Below, in pieces: positions 54,698 through 64,000 of a DNA stretch of 64,000 nt. The notes under the pieces were generated by a model that was given only the letters and a program-made list of their open reading frames with translations, did no database searches and was not told the origin of the DNA. The translations under genes and the position numbers were made by a program. The stretch spans positions 985,590 through 1,049,589 of the forward strand of contig OY744471.1 of the NCBI GenBank assembly GCA_963556145.1, given 5' to 3'. The stretch comes from Hygrocybe punicea (taxonomy: Eukaryota; Basidiomycota; Agaricomycetes; Agaricales; Hygrophoraceae). Positions within the stretch are counted from its first letter, which is position 1, and each line of letters starts with the position of its first letter.

Positions 54698-56934
54698 TCA
54701 CTTCCTTAACCTCTCACTGGTCCTCACATGTCCAGTCTTAGGTTTTTTGGGTTTGTCCTTTCTTTTTGATGATGCTCCCCCAGCACCTCCGCCATGGCGC
54801 GGTTTGCCCTTGCCCTTGCCCTTGTCCCCACTGGGTGGTCCAGGTGGATCCTCAACCTCATGCTCTTCCTCTTTCTCTTCCAAGAATGTCCTCAGCCTAT
54901 CTGCTCTCTCCAACAACTTGTGAGTGTGTTCCGCGGTGTACGAAGATCCCCACATATATTCGGGAATCCCCCTGGTAGAGTCGAAGTCGCCTTCGGTGAA
55001 GTGAGCGGCCGCAAATTCTCGTAAGGCCAGGCCAATGACCAATAGACTAACTGCAATGTCAGCCGGATATTGCAACGTCTCCATCCATACCATGATCTCT
55101 TCTAGAGCATTGCCATCATGGAACTCAGGCAGCAGAAATTGGCCAGGGTAACTCCATGACATCCAGGCATGTTCAGGATTATTGACGTCCCATTCCTGAC
55201 CCAGGTTATTCATTTCAACACGTATTCTTGAAATGTATTACTCACATAATGGTCATAGCAAAACTTGACCAAACTCAGGTATTGCCTACTGTCGTTCAAG
55301 GTTTGTAAATATGCAAATCTTGCCTCTTTGTCTGGGCCGACTGCGGCTGGACTAAACAACCAGATAAACAAATGGAAATGCACATGGGGCAGATAATGCA
55401 TATCACTTACGATCGATTTGGCAATGTGCTTGCGGCCCCGTACTCAATCCGTGTTGAAGGTCCAGGCTCGTTGTCCGAGATGTCGTCATCATCAGAAATA
55501 TCCACATATCTCCTTTTCTTGGCGTTTTTGTTCTTCAACAGATTCTCTGTATCTGAGGCCCTCGCAGACTTGAATTTGAGGGCCACCAACCCGCCTGCCT
55601 GCCAGTTCTCCCAGTGGTCAAAGACCAGCTTCAGCTGGTCCTTCTTCATCTTTGTTGGCTCCATTATCTGCTGTCCATTGGGGAGATACTCAGCATCTAT
55701 AAATTCCCCCAGGGAATCTCTTATCCTCAACCATGGGACTGTCGCATTCTGGTTGTTCGTATATTGGCCTGCAACATATGGTGAGTCGTGTTTTATTCCA
55801 GTCATTCTGCTCAACTTACGGTAGGACATTGTCACAAATGCCCTAAAGACATCCTTCTTCTTCGGCAGTGACATCCCCTTTGTGTCAGGGAGGATGGGTG
55901 CACCAAACTCGTCGACTTGCAAGACAAATGGCACGCTCTTATCGTGTTCCTTCCTGGGCAGGCTGGGACCCTTTCCCTTGTCGACATCACTTTCTTCTCC
56001 ATCACTCTGCTCATCTAATGTATGATCAGAGAAGTGAATGTTGATGATACCTTGAACATACCATATTCGGTAAACACCCACTCATTCCATAATTTCATCA
56101 CCTCGTCCTGGAAAGTTTTGCTTTTTGAAAAAATTTCCCCTTGAATGTTGTGGGTTTCAAACCTACCGATAATGTTGGGTGAGTTCAAATAATTTGCAGC
56201 AGGTGAAATATTACTTCGTTGTTTGAGCAACGCCTTTCCGATCCTTCCAGCCAACCAAGACAAGCACCTTCGCCCCCATCTGCACATCCAATTCCTTTAC
56301 AAACTTGCTAACCACCTTGCTCATCGAATTTTCCGCATTGCTACCCCAGAGGCTTCAGTAGAAGACAACGATGTGAGAAAAGGTTTTCACTTACCTACTC
56401 CGCACTTCATCTGTTAGTTTCCTACTATTCCACTCCGCAGCGAGACCCTCAAACTCTGCCCTTCTTTCGGGGGTCAACTTCTCCATGACCCAGGTGCAAG
56501 CATCTTTATATACGGCGATGAACTCCTTGCTTCCGGGCTTTCCACCTGAAAGCTCCTGGATTCTCTCTTTTATTTCCTCCTTCATCTTCTCCACCACAAC
56601 AGCGCGTAAGTCCCATGTTCTGACAAATTTCGCTCAAGTCTTCTTTTTGCCAGCATCCTCATGTCCATCATCCTTGTGATTCTTCAACCATATGATGATT
56701 TTCTACATAGAACGTGATGTCAGCCTATATGTGAGTATAGCTTATAAGGCGAAGTTCAAGTACTTTGGCCAAACCCTCAATGTGACCATCGTTAACAACT
56801 TCCCTGCTCTTCTTCTTTATTTCCGAACGAATTCTTTTAATGATCACTGTCTTGCTGTCCCTGTCAGGGGCATTTTGGTAATCCTGCTTATGGTTTTTCA
56901 GGATTTCAAGATATTCGGGAATGACCCAACTCAT
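54698..56934 (-). CDS. ELSG-family hypothetical protein, copy 2
   Basis: Starts MSWVIPEYLEILKNH at 56934, matching MKWIIPEFTKIL of copy 1. Exons follow the same plan. 56597-56391 has IQELSGGKPGSKEFIAVYKDA and LTPERRAEFEGLAAEWN. About 56345-56225 has MGAKVLVLVGWKDRKG. About 56160-56060 has FQDEVMKLWNEWVFTEYG. About 56020-55800 has DKSVPFVLQVDEFGAP and VTMSYR. 55770-55440 has ATVPWLRIRDS and LVFDHWENWQAGG, then RYVDISDDDD. In place of the coiled coil, copy 2 ends with 55385-55250 (SRQYLSLVKFCYDHY) and 55213-54698. That last part has PADIAVSLLVIGLALREFAAAHF and a Lys/Gly-rich tail ending RTSERLRK. It may be a fused or separate gene. Lies downstream of the JmjC-like copy 2 on the same strand. Confidence 0.65.
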
Positions 56935-57384
56935 AGTGGAGGGGATGATAGTGGGGATAATTTTGACGTGATGCTAAGGGGGATGAGCAAGGGGGAAACA
57001 ATTTTCAACCATCCAAACACGATCATGTGATGCAGGGATTGGATCACGGTCACATGACCTGTGTGACCTGTCATGGCCGATTCACCTGCTGCGACATGTC
57101 ACATCACATGTATTGCACAGGATTCAACCTTTAAGTTTTGCACAAACATGGGATACATTTTGACAACTACTAAAAATACAGTAATGCAATGTATGTAACG
57201 AGACATAAAATACAAAATTTGCAGAATCGAAAGCTGACAACAATGGGGACAATGACAACATTTGCAGATGGAAACTTATAGTGGAAAATCTAATGATAAA
57301 TAATGAGAGGCAGACGCGACTGGTAAATGATTGATTAAGCATGAGCCGGTATTCTGCTAACGAACAGCAGAACACCTACTTGGT

Positions 57385-60300
57385 TCAGGATGCAGTGGCA
57401 ACATCCATATCGCCATCAGGGCTGTAAATCGGCTCCCTAGCGAAATCCCTCTTTTCCATGGATGTTAAAGCTAATGCCTTTGCCGCATCAGAATTCCTAC
57501 ACTCAATCTTGAACATTGGACCGCTCCAATTGAAACTCCAAGTGTCGCTTGTTATCGGAGCTTCATCATCCAGCAGGGTTTCCATCAAGGGCATCAATTC
57601 GGGCCACTGAGTCTCGAAATGCGCCAGGATCTTCCTTTCTAGTTTGAGGGAGGTGCAACCGGTTGTCAAGGGCACGTTCACCAATTGTGCCTGCCTCTCG
57701 CGTTTGTAAAATATGAGGCAGAGGCAAAACTGAAGCAGAGCACGTTTGAAGATGTAGGAAGGATGCACCCATATCCCACCCAAAATCGTCACATATTCTC
57801 CTGCAAACCAGGTGCAGAATCAGCGGTATCGCAATCGGGCGAAGGTCTCTTCCTCCTCTTCCAAGTCATCCATCTCACCACTGTAATGGTTTCGATTGAT
57901 CACCTCCGCCATCTCCAGAAGATTGCCCACAATCACCACATCCAAGAGGCCAGCAGGGGTCGACACATCAGGAATGTGATGTTCGCGATCTACACCTGTT
58001 GAGGATCATGATTTAGGTAGAGGGATGAGAACATGAACAGCAATGACATACCGACAGCTGAAGCCTCATTGACACACAAATGTTCATGCCACATACCCAT
58101 CATTCTTCTCAGAATGGTCCGGGTGGTATTATGTTGAGTATTTGTGATGGAGTAGGACATGACGAAGGTGTGGATGATTCCAAAACAGGTGTCCTTGATC
58201 GACAATGTGGCATAGAAGTGATTTCCATATACGATGGAGTCCTGCAGGGTGACTACATAATGGACTGTGTTCGGCCTTTGGAAACTGGCATCATTTGTTA
58301 GATAAGTCTGTGATGGAATGAATAACGCTCACAAGACATCATTTGGCGTCAACAGCACCCCCTCTTTCTCCCAGATGCCTTTGGATGGACTGAGGGGACC
58401 CCAACCCTTTCCAAACGCATGACGAGTCGTCATGTCTCCATTGCTATTCCAGGGTGGTGTCTCTCTGTTGCGGCGCATGACAACCCAATACTTGCTGCCT
58501 GTCATTACCCTTACAACCGTGGCAAAACCATCATCATCAGCATGTGGCCAAGAAGTTGCACCCCGCAATGCCGCAGTCCCCCACGAGAGTTCATCCGCGA
58601 ATGTTTTGCCTGGAATATAACCTGGTTGTCCCCGGGTTTCCGACATGGCCTGCTCATGGGATGCCAGCGAGCTGGAGGAGAGCATCTTTGTCAAATGAAA
58701 ACTGAGGATAGATAATTTCGCATCATACCGGTACATGGGCGGTGGATGAACCGTGAGGTGACCCATGGGAAAGTCCAGCATGTTCCAGATGTGTCTTCGT
58801 CCTTCTAACAGAGATGCATTATACAAATCTTGCAGAGTCCCGACATGCAGCATCTTTCCATGACTTTTCCGGGTGCGAAAGGAACCAACTTTGTCATTTG
58901 GTGAGTAACAGCAAGGATCAGTAAAAGGACAAGACAAACCCTGCACATTACGCTCATGTTTGAGACTCCCAAGTCTGGAGAGACCTTCCAGGTCAAACTG
59001 GTGATGTTCCTGCTGCGGGACTCCATGGACCAGGATATGTCTTTGTTCAAAGATATCCTGGATCGTCGAGGTATCCATTTGGAGGTACTGATCATATGCC
59101 ACTACAAAAATACTCGAACCATCCGGATCAAATTCTGGGTTGCTAGCGGATGGTAGGTGATGAAGAGGTCTTCCATCTTCATATAAGGCCTCCACCTCCT
59201 CTTGGATGGTTCGTAAACACCAATATTCACATTCATCCTGTGTTGTCCATGTAAATAAATCAAACCAACAACTAGAAATAGGACTAACCGAGCCCGCATT
59301 ACTTTGAAATGTGAAATGAGCTGCTTCTGCATTTCGGTCGGCTCCAAAAACCCTGAGAGGCACATGATCCTCAGACATCTGTTGCTCTGGTTAGTTGATA
59401 TCTCAGGCATTAGAGACGAACTGACTTCAGGAAGTTCGAGGTTTTTGACCGGAGTGCCATTGAATGACTAATTTCCATCATTAACTCATGTGCATTGAAA
59501 GATTGGTCAAAAAGTTATACTCACTTCACTGGGCAGTTCTGATGAAATCATCTGACTTCTGTCCATAAGCTTCCTTTTTTTGCGGCTGTTCCATTTCGAA
59601 GCTGGTGCATGCCGTTTCTTGCTTGCAGTGAAGTAGGTCTGGTACCCAGCAGGAGGTCCATTTTGTGTCGTCTTCCCTTTGAGAGCATTGGTTTGCGAGC
59701 GCGTTACCGGGCGCAATTGGGTTCCTAGCTCAGTTTCGCTTTCTTCTGATTCCTCCTCCTCCTCCTCCTCCTCCTCCTCCTCCTCTTCGCCTTCCCCCTC
59801 AGGTCGTGGTCTGGTACCTTCACCCTGTTCGCCCTCCACTGCTGGCGGTGGTCCACCCCCCTCCGCCACTGGTCCACCCCCTTCTGCCACTGGCAGCGGT
59901 CCACCGCCCTCCACCACTGGTGGTGGTCCGTTGCTCTCCACCGCTGGCGGTGGGCCATCGCTCTGTACCGCTGCTTGTGGTCCATCACCCTCCACAGCTT
60001 GCGGTTGTTCAATGCTCTCCACTGCCAGTGGTGGCCCATTGCCCTCCACAGCCAGTGGTGGTCCATCACCCTCCACCGCCAGTGGTGGTCCATCGCCCTC
60101 CACCGCCAGTGGTCCATCGCCCTCCACCTCCAGCGGTGGTCCATCCCCCTCCACAGCTGGCGGTGGTCCACCCCCCTCCGCTGCTGGTGGCGGTCTATTG
60201 CCCTCCACCGCTGGTGGTGGTCCATCGCCCTCCTCCTCCGCCGGTGATCCATCGCCCTCCACTGCTGGTTGTGGTCCATCACCCTCCAAAGCCGGCGGGG

Positions 60301-62616
60301 GTTCATCACACTCTCCAGGTTGGCCCTCCCCCCCTGGCTGTGGTTCGTCCCCCCGCCCCTGCTGATCCTGCCCTTGCGCCGGTTGTGGCTCCCCCTCACT
60401 CTGCTGGGCCTCCCCTTGAGGCTGTAGTGGCTCATTGTTCATTTGCTCTTCCTCCCCAACCGGTTGCAGCTGCTCCCTGTCCTGTTCGTGAGCTTCCCCT
60501 TCATCGTGTTGCAGCTGTTCCCCCCTCCGCTGGTCATCCCCTTGAGGCTGTGGCGGCTCACTGCTCATTTGCTCTTCCTCTCCCGGTGGGTGCAAAAGGT
60601 CCTCCACCTCCTCCTCCTCCATCCACCACGGCCGCTGCCCCGCAGAGTTGTTCCTCTGCCAAGGCTCGTCTTGGTAGTCAGACCAGTTTGTCTGCCCTGG
60701 CCGCCAGACGGGGTCATCCTCCTCCTCCTCCTCCTCCTCCTCCTCCTCCTCCTCCTCCTGGCGCTGCTTCTTCTCCCCCTGCTGCTGCTCTGCACCCATG
60801 TCGATATCCACGTCGACATCCATGTCGACATCGACATCCACTGCCGTTGGTTCCTCCATGTCCATGTCGGCGTCTTCCTTGCTCCCCTGCTCCTTCTCTT
60901 TCCCCTTGGGCTCCGGCTCGGCTGGCTGCTCTTGCTTTTTCTCATGTCGCCACCTGGTGCCGTTGTCCAATTCTGACTCACTGTCATCATCAATGATGAT
61001 GACAGGTTCGTCAGATCTGCTCGTGGATGCTGTGTTCTGATTTGCTTGGTGATGTTTAGGGACTGAGATAACGGGCCCTGTGTTGGAGTTAAATCCTGGG
61101 TCAAGGAATGGGAAGACACGATGGAATACATACATTTAGAATACCAATCCAAGTGCATGTTCTCATCCTCGTAACGGAGGGAGAGCTGCTCAAATTCTCG
61201 TAGGAACAATTGGAGTTCCGTCTTTGCATTGGAACCAGTCGACATTCGGAGCAACATTTGCCAAAGACAGCGTTCCGTTTGCATCAGGCAGGAGGGCTTA
61301 TGATTACCGAGCAATAGTTTCATCTTTATGTCATGAGGTTAGACAATTGAGAAAACCGTAAAAGGGTGCTCACTGTGATCAAATGATCCCTGTGAATTTG
61401 CTCGTTGTTGAACTGTCGGGGAAGGAGAGCAATGATGGGAGAGATGGAGACTGCAAGATGGAACAGATTGACCATCCTCAAGAGAATGGCCTTTGCAGAA
61501 CTCATGTTTTCGAAAAGCGTAATCAAATCTGAACCCAAAAGCATTCCCAGGGATGTTGCCCGGCTTCAATATGGCTCCAGTCAGCGTCAACATCATATTA
61601 CATATCTCAATGATACTTACCTTCGTAAAGTTAAGATAAATGTCTGTGGGTTCTCCGGAAGCCGATCCTTGCCCTATATTGGATTTATAAGCCCAACATG
61701 GATGCCAAGAAGGGGCAAGATAACTTACCAAGCCAAACCAGCACAGAGCGAAAGACATGAGTTCCAAGTTGACCAGCGATTGGGTATACTTGGCCTCATG
61801 AATATGTTGTCCAGCCCGCAAAAGACTCATGACCCCTTGTTTCAGCAGCGACTGCTGATGACTGAGCTGCTCAGGTTCAGCATTCGCGAACAACCTGGCC
61901 TTCGCCAAACTTGCCCCAAAGCCATCACCAAGCCGGGCGTTTCTCTCTTGGTCCGCAAATCCAGGATGGGTTGAGTCCAATCATCGAGTTTGGTCAAGAG
62001 CTATTAGGGGCAACTCAGCGCTGATCTCTTTCATTGAAATACGAACATTCATGGGCATACCTGTGTTAACTTTACTGGCAAATCATGGGGCTTTGCTCCT
62101 CGAAATATGACTGGTGTCGTTCTTGTTGCTGGCACTCCCATTGCATCCGCAAGCTGGTCCAGAAGAGAATATTGGTTCACAATTTCTGCGGCGGCGCTGA
62201 TGTACACTGCTGGCGAAGATGACCATCTTCTGGGATTGCCAACAGTCGCTAGAGCACCATGAGGTCCACATGCTGCATTCAGATTGAAGAATTCCTTCAA
62301 GAATCCTGTAACCCTGTCGCCATACACTCGATGTGGTGAAAAAGCGTCAAGGCTTTGCGCCATGTTCTGGTTCATGTTCAACTTTGGGTTGATTGCTCAT
62401 CGAACAGAATCATAAACTCACCAAGAGCAGCTGGCCTTGGGAAATGGGGCAGCTGGAACCTAATAGAGCCAAGCGAAGCTGATCCTTCATAGCGCCTCGA
62501 ACAAGGAGAGTGCCATTGGTCCATGGAAAATCACGCAGAAGAGCAGTATTGTGTCGAAAAGATATGGCCAACGCTGAGGAAGAGGCTTCAGTTGCTTGGC
62601 TGCCACTGCTTGACAT
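57385..62616 (-). CDS. Large multi-domain JmjC-like protein, copy 2
   Basis: Starts MSSSGSQATEASSS at 62616, parallel to copy 1. N-terminal exons have LLRDFPWTNGTLL, YSLLDQLADAMGVPATR, LVNLELMSFALCWFG, LFHLAVSISPIIALLPRQFN and NHKPSCLMQTERCLW. The middle exon (61135-59507) is highly acidic and repetitive: Glu runs, DVDVDMDV repeats, PQPQGE blocks, then EGDGPPPAVEG decapeptide-like repeats. The JmjC part at 59378-58329 has FVVAYDQYLQMDTSTIQDIF, FPMGHLTVHPPP and SWPHADDDGFATVV (HxD) with TGSKYWVVM. The exon to about 58250 has VHYVVTLQDS (third ligand). 57990-57840 and 57792-57385 complete it. Iron ligands are conserved, so an active 2OG-Fe(II) oxygenase is possible. It lacks the acidic C-terminal tail and KRRRK end of copy 1. 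Confidence 0.75.
59757..60300 (-). repeat. In-frame PPPAVEGDG repeat of JmjC-like copy 2
   Basis: About 18 units, mostly 27-30 bp, encode GDGPPPAVEG and variants, next to a (CTC)n poly-Glu tract at 59753-59785. The plus strand gives Ser- and Pro-rich shadow frames. Confidence 0.85.
60718..60762 (-). repeat. Poly-Glu (CTC)n tract in JmjC-like copy 2
   Basis: About 15 CTC triplets on the plus strand encode uninterrupted Glu in the acidic exon; a likely site of length variation. Confidence 0.9.
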
Positions 62617-62653
62617 GTTTGAACAGAAAATATTGGTGGTTAAAATGTTGAAT

Positions 62654-62695
62654 TGACGCGTCATGACATCACGTGTTGTCACATGTTGTCACGTG
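62654..62695. promoter_or_regulatory. Promoter motif cluster: TGACGCGTCA and CACGTG boxes
   Basis: TGACGCGTCA at 62654-62663, CACGTG at 62670-62675 and 62690-62695, 38-80 bp upstream of the start of JmjC-like copy 2. Mirrors the cluster at 6963-7006 before copy 1, although the rest of the two promoters has diverged. Confidence 0.65.
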
Positions 62696-62755
62696 GAAAA
62701 CCAAATGTGGAAATGGCAGCATCACTATTAAACTATTAAATAAACTATTCATCTA

Positions 62756-63434
62756 CTAGAGCTTGGAATGTGCAGATATTCCATGCCCGAGTGGTTTCCT
62801 GTGCACTATTTATTTGTTGATACATTATAGATTGACAGATGAAATGGAGGGAAGAAAATTTGACAACTTACTTTAGCCTTTTAGACTGGCTAGGAGCAAA
62901 TGCATCAGACAATGATTCCACCAATGCAGCATATTCATCATGAGACCACTCTCGGTGTTCAAAGTCAAATGAAAATGACACAGTGGTGTTCAAAATCTCT
63001 GCTGGAAGTTCTCTCAGTTTCCTGCATAGGATAAGTTCACCTGCACTAACTCGCTTTGCCTCCCTTCAGCCTTGCATACTCAAGTTGCCATTCACAAGGT
63101 TTCGCAATGTCTAAATCTAATTGAATGATGACTCGTCTTGGGCTATCCAGCGCAGGATCAGTATACTGCATGCGATCAACTTTTCGCATGATATCCTGTT
63201 ATATAGCAGCAGGACTTACCCTCCATGACAAAACCTCACATTCAATTCTCAGTTCCAGAGACAACTTGTCAGTCTCAAAGTTTAGGAGACATCTATTATG
63301 GTCAGCCAGGGACCATGTAATGAATAATTTAAAATTTACCTGGACAACACCCATTCATAGGTCAAAACCCCCTCCTTGACTAAAATCGGTGTTCCTACGC
63401 CCAAATGGTAATGCTTGACAGGGAGGGGAGACAT
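62756..63434 (-). CDS. Small hypothetical protein, four exons (about 148 residues)
   Basis: Reconstructed from splice signals. ATG at 63434 (MSPLPVKHYHLGVG). Exon 1 runs to VLS before a GTAAAT intron. Exon 2 encodes LNFETDKLSLELRIECEVLSW and ends at GTAAGT. Exon 3, after ...CGCATGCAG, encodes YTDPALDSPRRVIIQLDLDIA. After a 58-nt intron starting GTATGC comes KLRELPAEILNTTVSFSFDF and HDEYAALVESLSDAF (down to 62872). The last exon, 62756-62798, ends HSKL-stop. The frame is kept across every junction, which supports a real gene. It alternates beta-like segments with one helix, has no signal peptide or motif I recognise, and is tail-to-head with JmjC-like copy 2 (about 140 bp apart). Confidence 0.6.
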
Positions 63435-64000
63435 GTGAAAGAATGATTCGTGGTTCATGAGAAACCTGTGACGAACCTGAGGACAAGGTCACATGCTTTG
63501 TGAGTGGTCACGCCCGACGAATCGGCCGTGACGAGGTTATTGACCATTACCCTATTCGGTTACAGTTGCCAAATATGGAAACGGCTTCCAAAACGTTCTT
63601 GCTGTTCTAGAGAGCCAAAGAATGGCTATTGGACCATTGCAACAGTCCCAGAACTGAATGTCAACTGGTAGTAGGATGTGAACAACTTGGGGTATTTTTG
63701 GTGCAAATATATGGAGCGATATTCATGTTTTGTTGACACCCCTCCGCCAAAATAGGACCCTGAAACTTATATATCTCTCTTACACCGGAAATAAAATGGC
63801 AAAAAAATCCGAGGTAGCAGCTTTGGAAAGGTGTGATGCATTGGAATGCCCTGTTCATGTGTGCCTGGAGGTTTATGACATGTGAAGTTATATACAGCGA
63901 ATGATGAATTGGCAGGTAACATGACCTGGAATTTGCATGATCATCACGTTTGTTTGACTTTTGATAATTTGGCATCCATGGCCAAACTGTAACCAGGTCA
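63435..64000. other. Upstream region of the small gene; no gene seen
   Basis: Contains GGTCACATG and GGTCACGCC near 63488-63512. A minus-strand frame at 63661-63975 has no motif and is probably chance. Confidence 0.4.

Noticed and set aside
59679..60996. Ser- and Pro-rich plus-strand frames of 228 and 396 codons
   Set aside because: Shadows of the acidic repeat exon of JmjC-like copy 2.

Overview
The window looks like a transposon-rich accessory region from an agaricomycete (mushroom-forming basidiomycete) fungus. Genes are broken by many 45-70 nt introns with GTRAGT-type donors. The families present fit this group: a TET/JBP-type dioxygenase, a Plavaka-type transposase, a DUF6532 gene, a Ty3/Gypsy element, and an expanded family of hypothetical proteins with an ELSGxxGG motif. 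No bacterial features, tRNA, rRNA or CRISPR were found. Exon limits are read by eye from splice motifs and are approximate unless stated.

Layout. 0-7 kb: start of a gene leaving the left edge (possibly a KDZ transposase), a SUMO-protease (Ulp1/C48) gene with all catalytic residues, a four-copy 339-bp array of exon-like repeats, and a TET/JBP-like 2OG-Fe(II) dioxygenase. 7-15 kb: gene pair 1, a large JmjC-like protein (+) converging on an ELSG-family gene (-). 15-25 kb: minisatellite, two solo LTRs, a non-autonomous hAT element with perfect 8-bp duplications, and low-complexity DNA. 25-38 kb: a DUF6532 gene, a Ser/Pro-rich gene divergent from a Plavaka transposase, a 61-bp minisatellite that flips into an inverted repeat, and a Tc1/mariner-like transposase. 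This block lies between matching inverted repeats at about 24.76 and 38.0 kb. 40-51.5 kb: a 9.8-kb Gypsy element (minus strand) nested in a solo LTR of another family. 52-63.5 kb: Asp-rich DNA, a 45-bp minisatellite, gene pair 2 (diverged paralogues of pair 1, both minus) and a small intron-rich gene.

How it fits together. Several genes would act on chromatin or DNA marks: TET/JBP (oxidation of 5-methylcytosine), two JmjC-like proteins and a SUMO protease. They sit among mobile elements whose LTRs differ almost only by CpG transitions, as expected if the elements are cytosine-methylated. The two JmjC-like genes share a promoter signature, the palindrome TGACGCGTCA next to CACGTG boxes. TCACGTGA recurs in several other intergenic regions, so common regulation is possible.

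The strongest observations are the nested insertions with readable target duplications (a paralogous empty site is in the same window), the antisense gene with a Zn2Cys6-like cluster inside the Gypsy element, the duplicated JmjC/ELSG pair, and the Ulp1-TET neighbourhood suggestive of a KDZ element.
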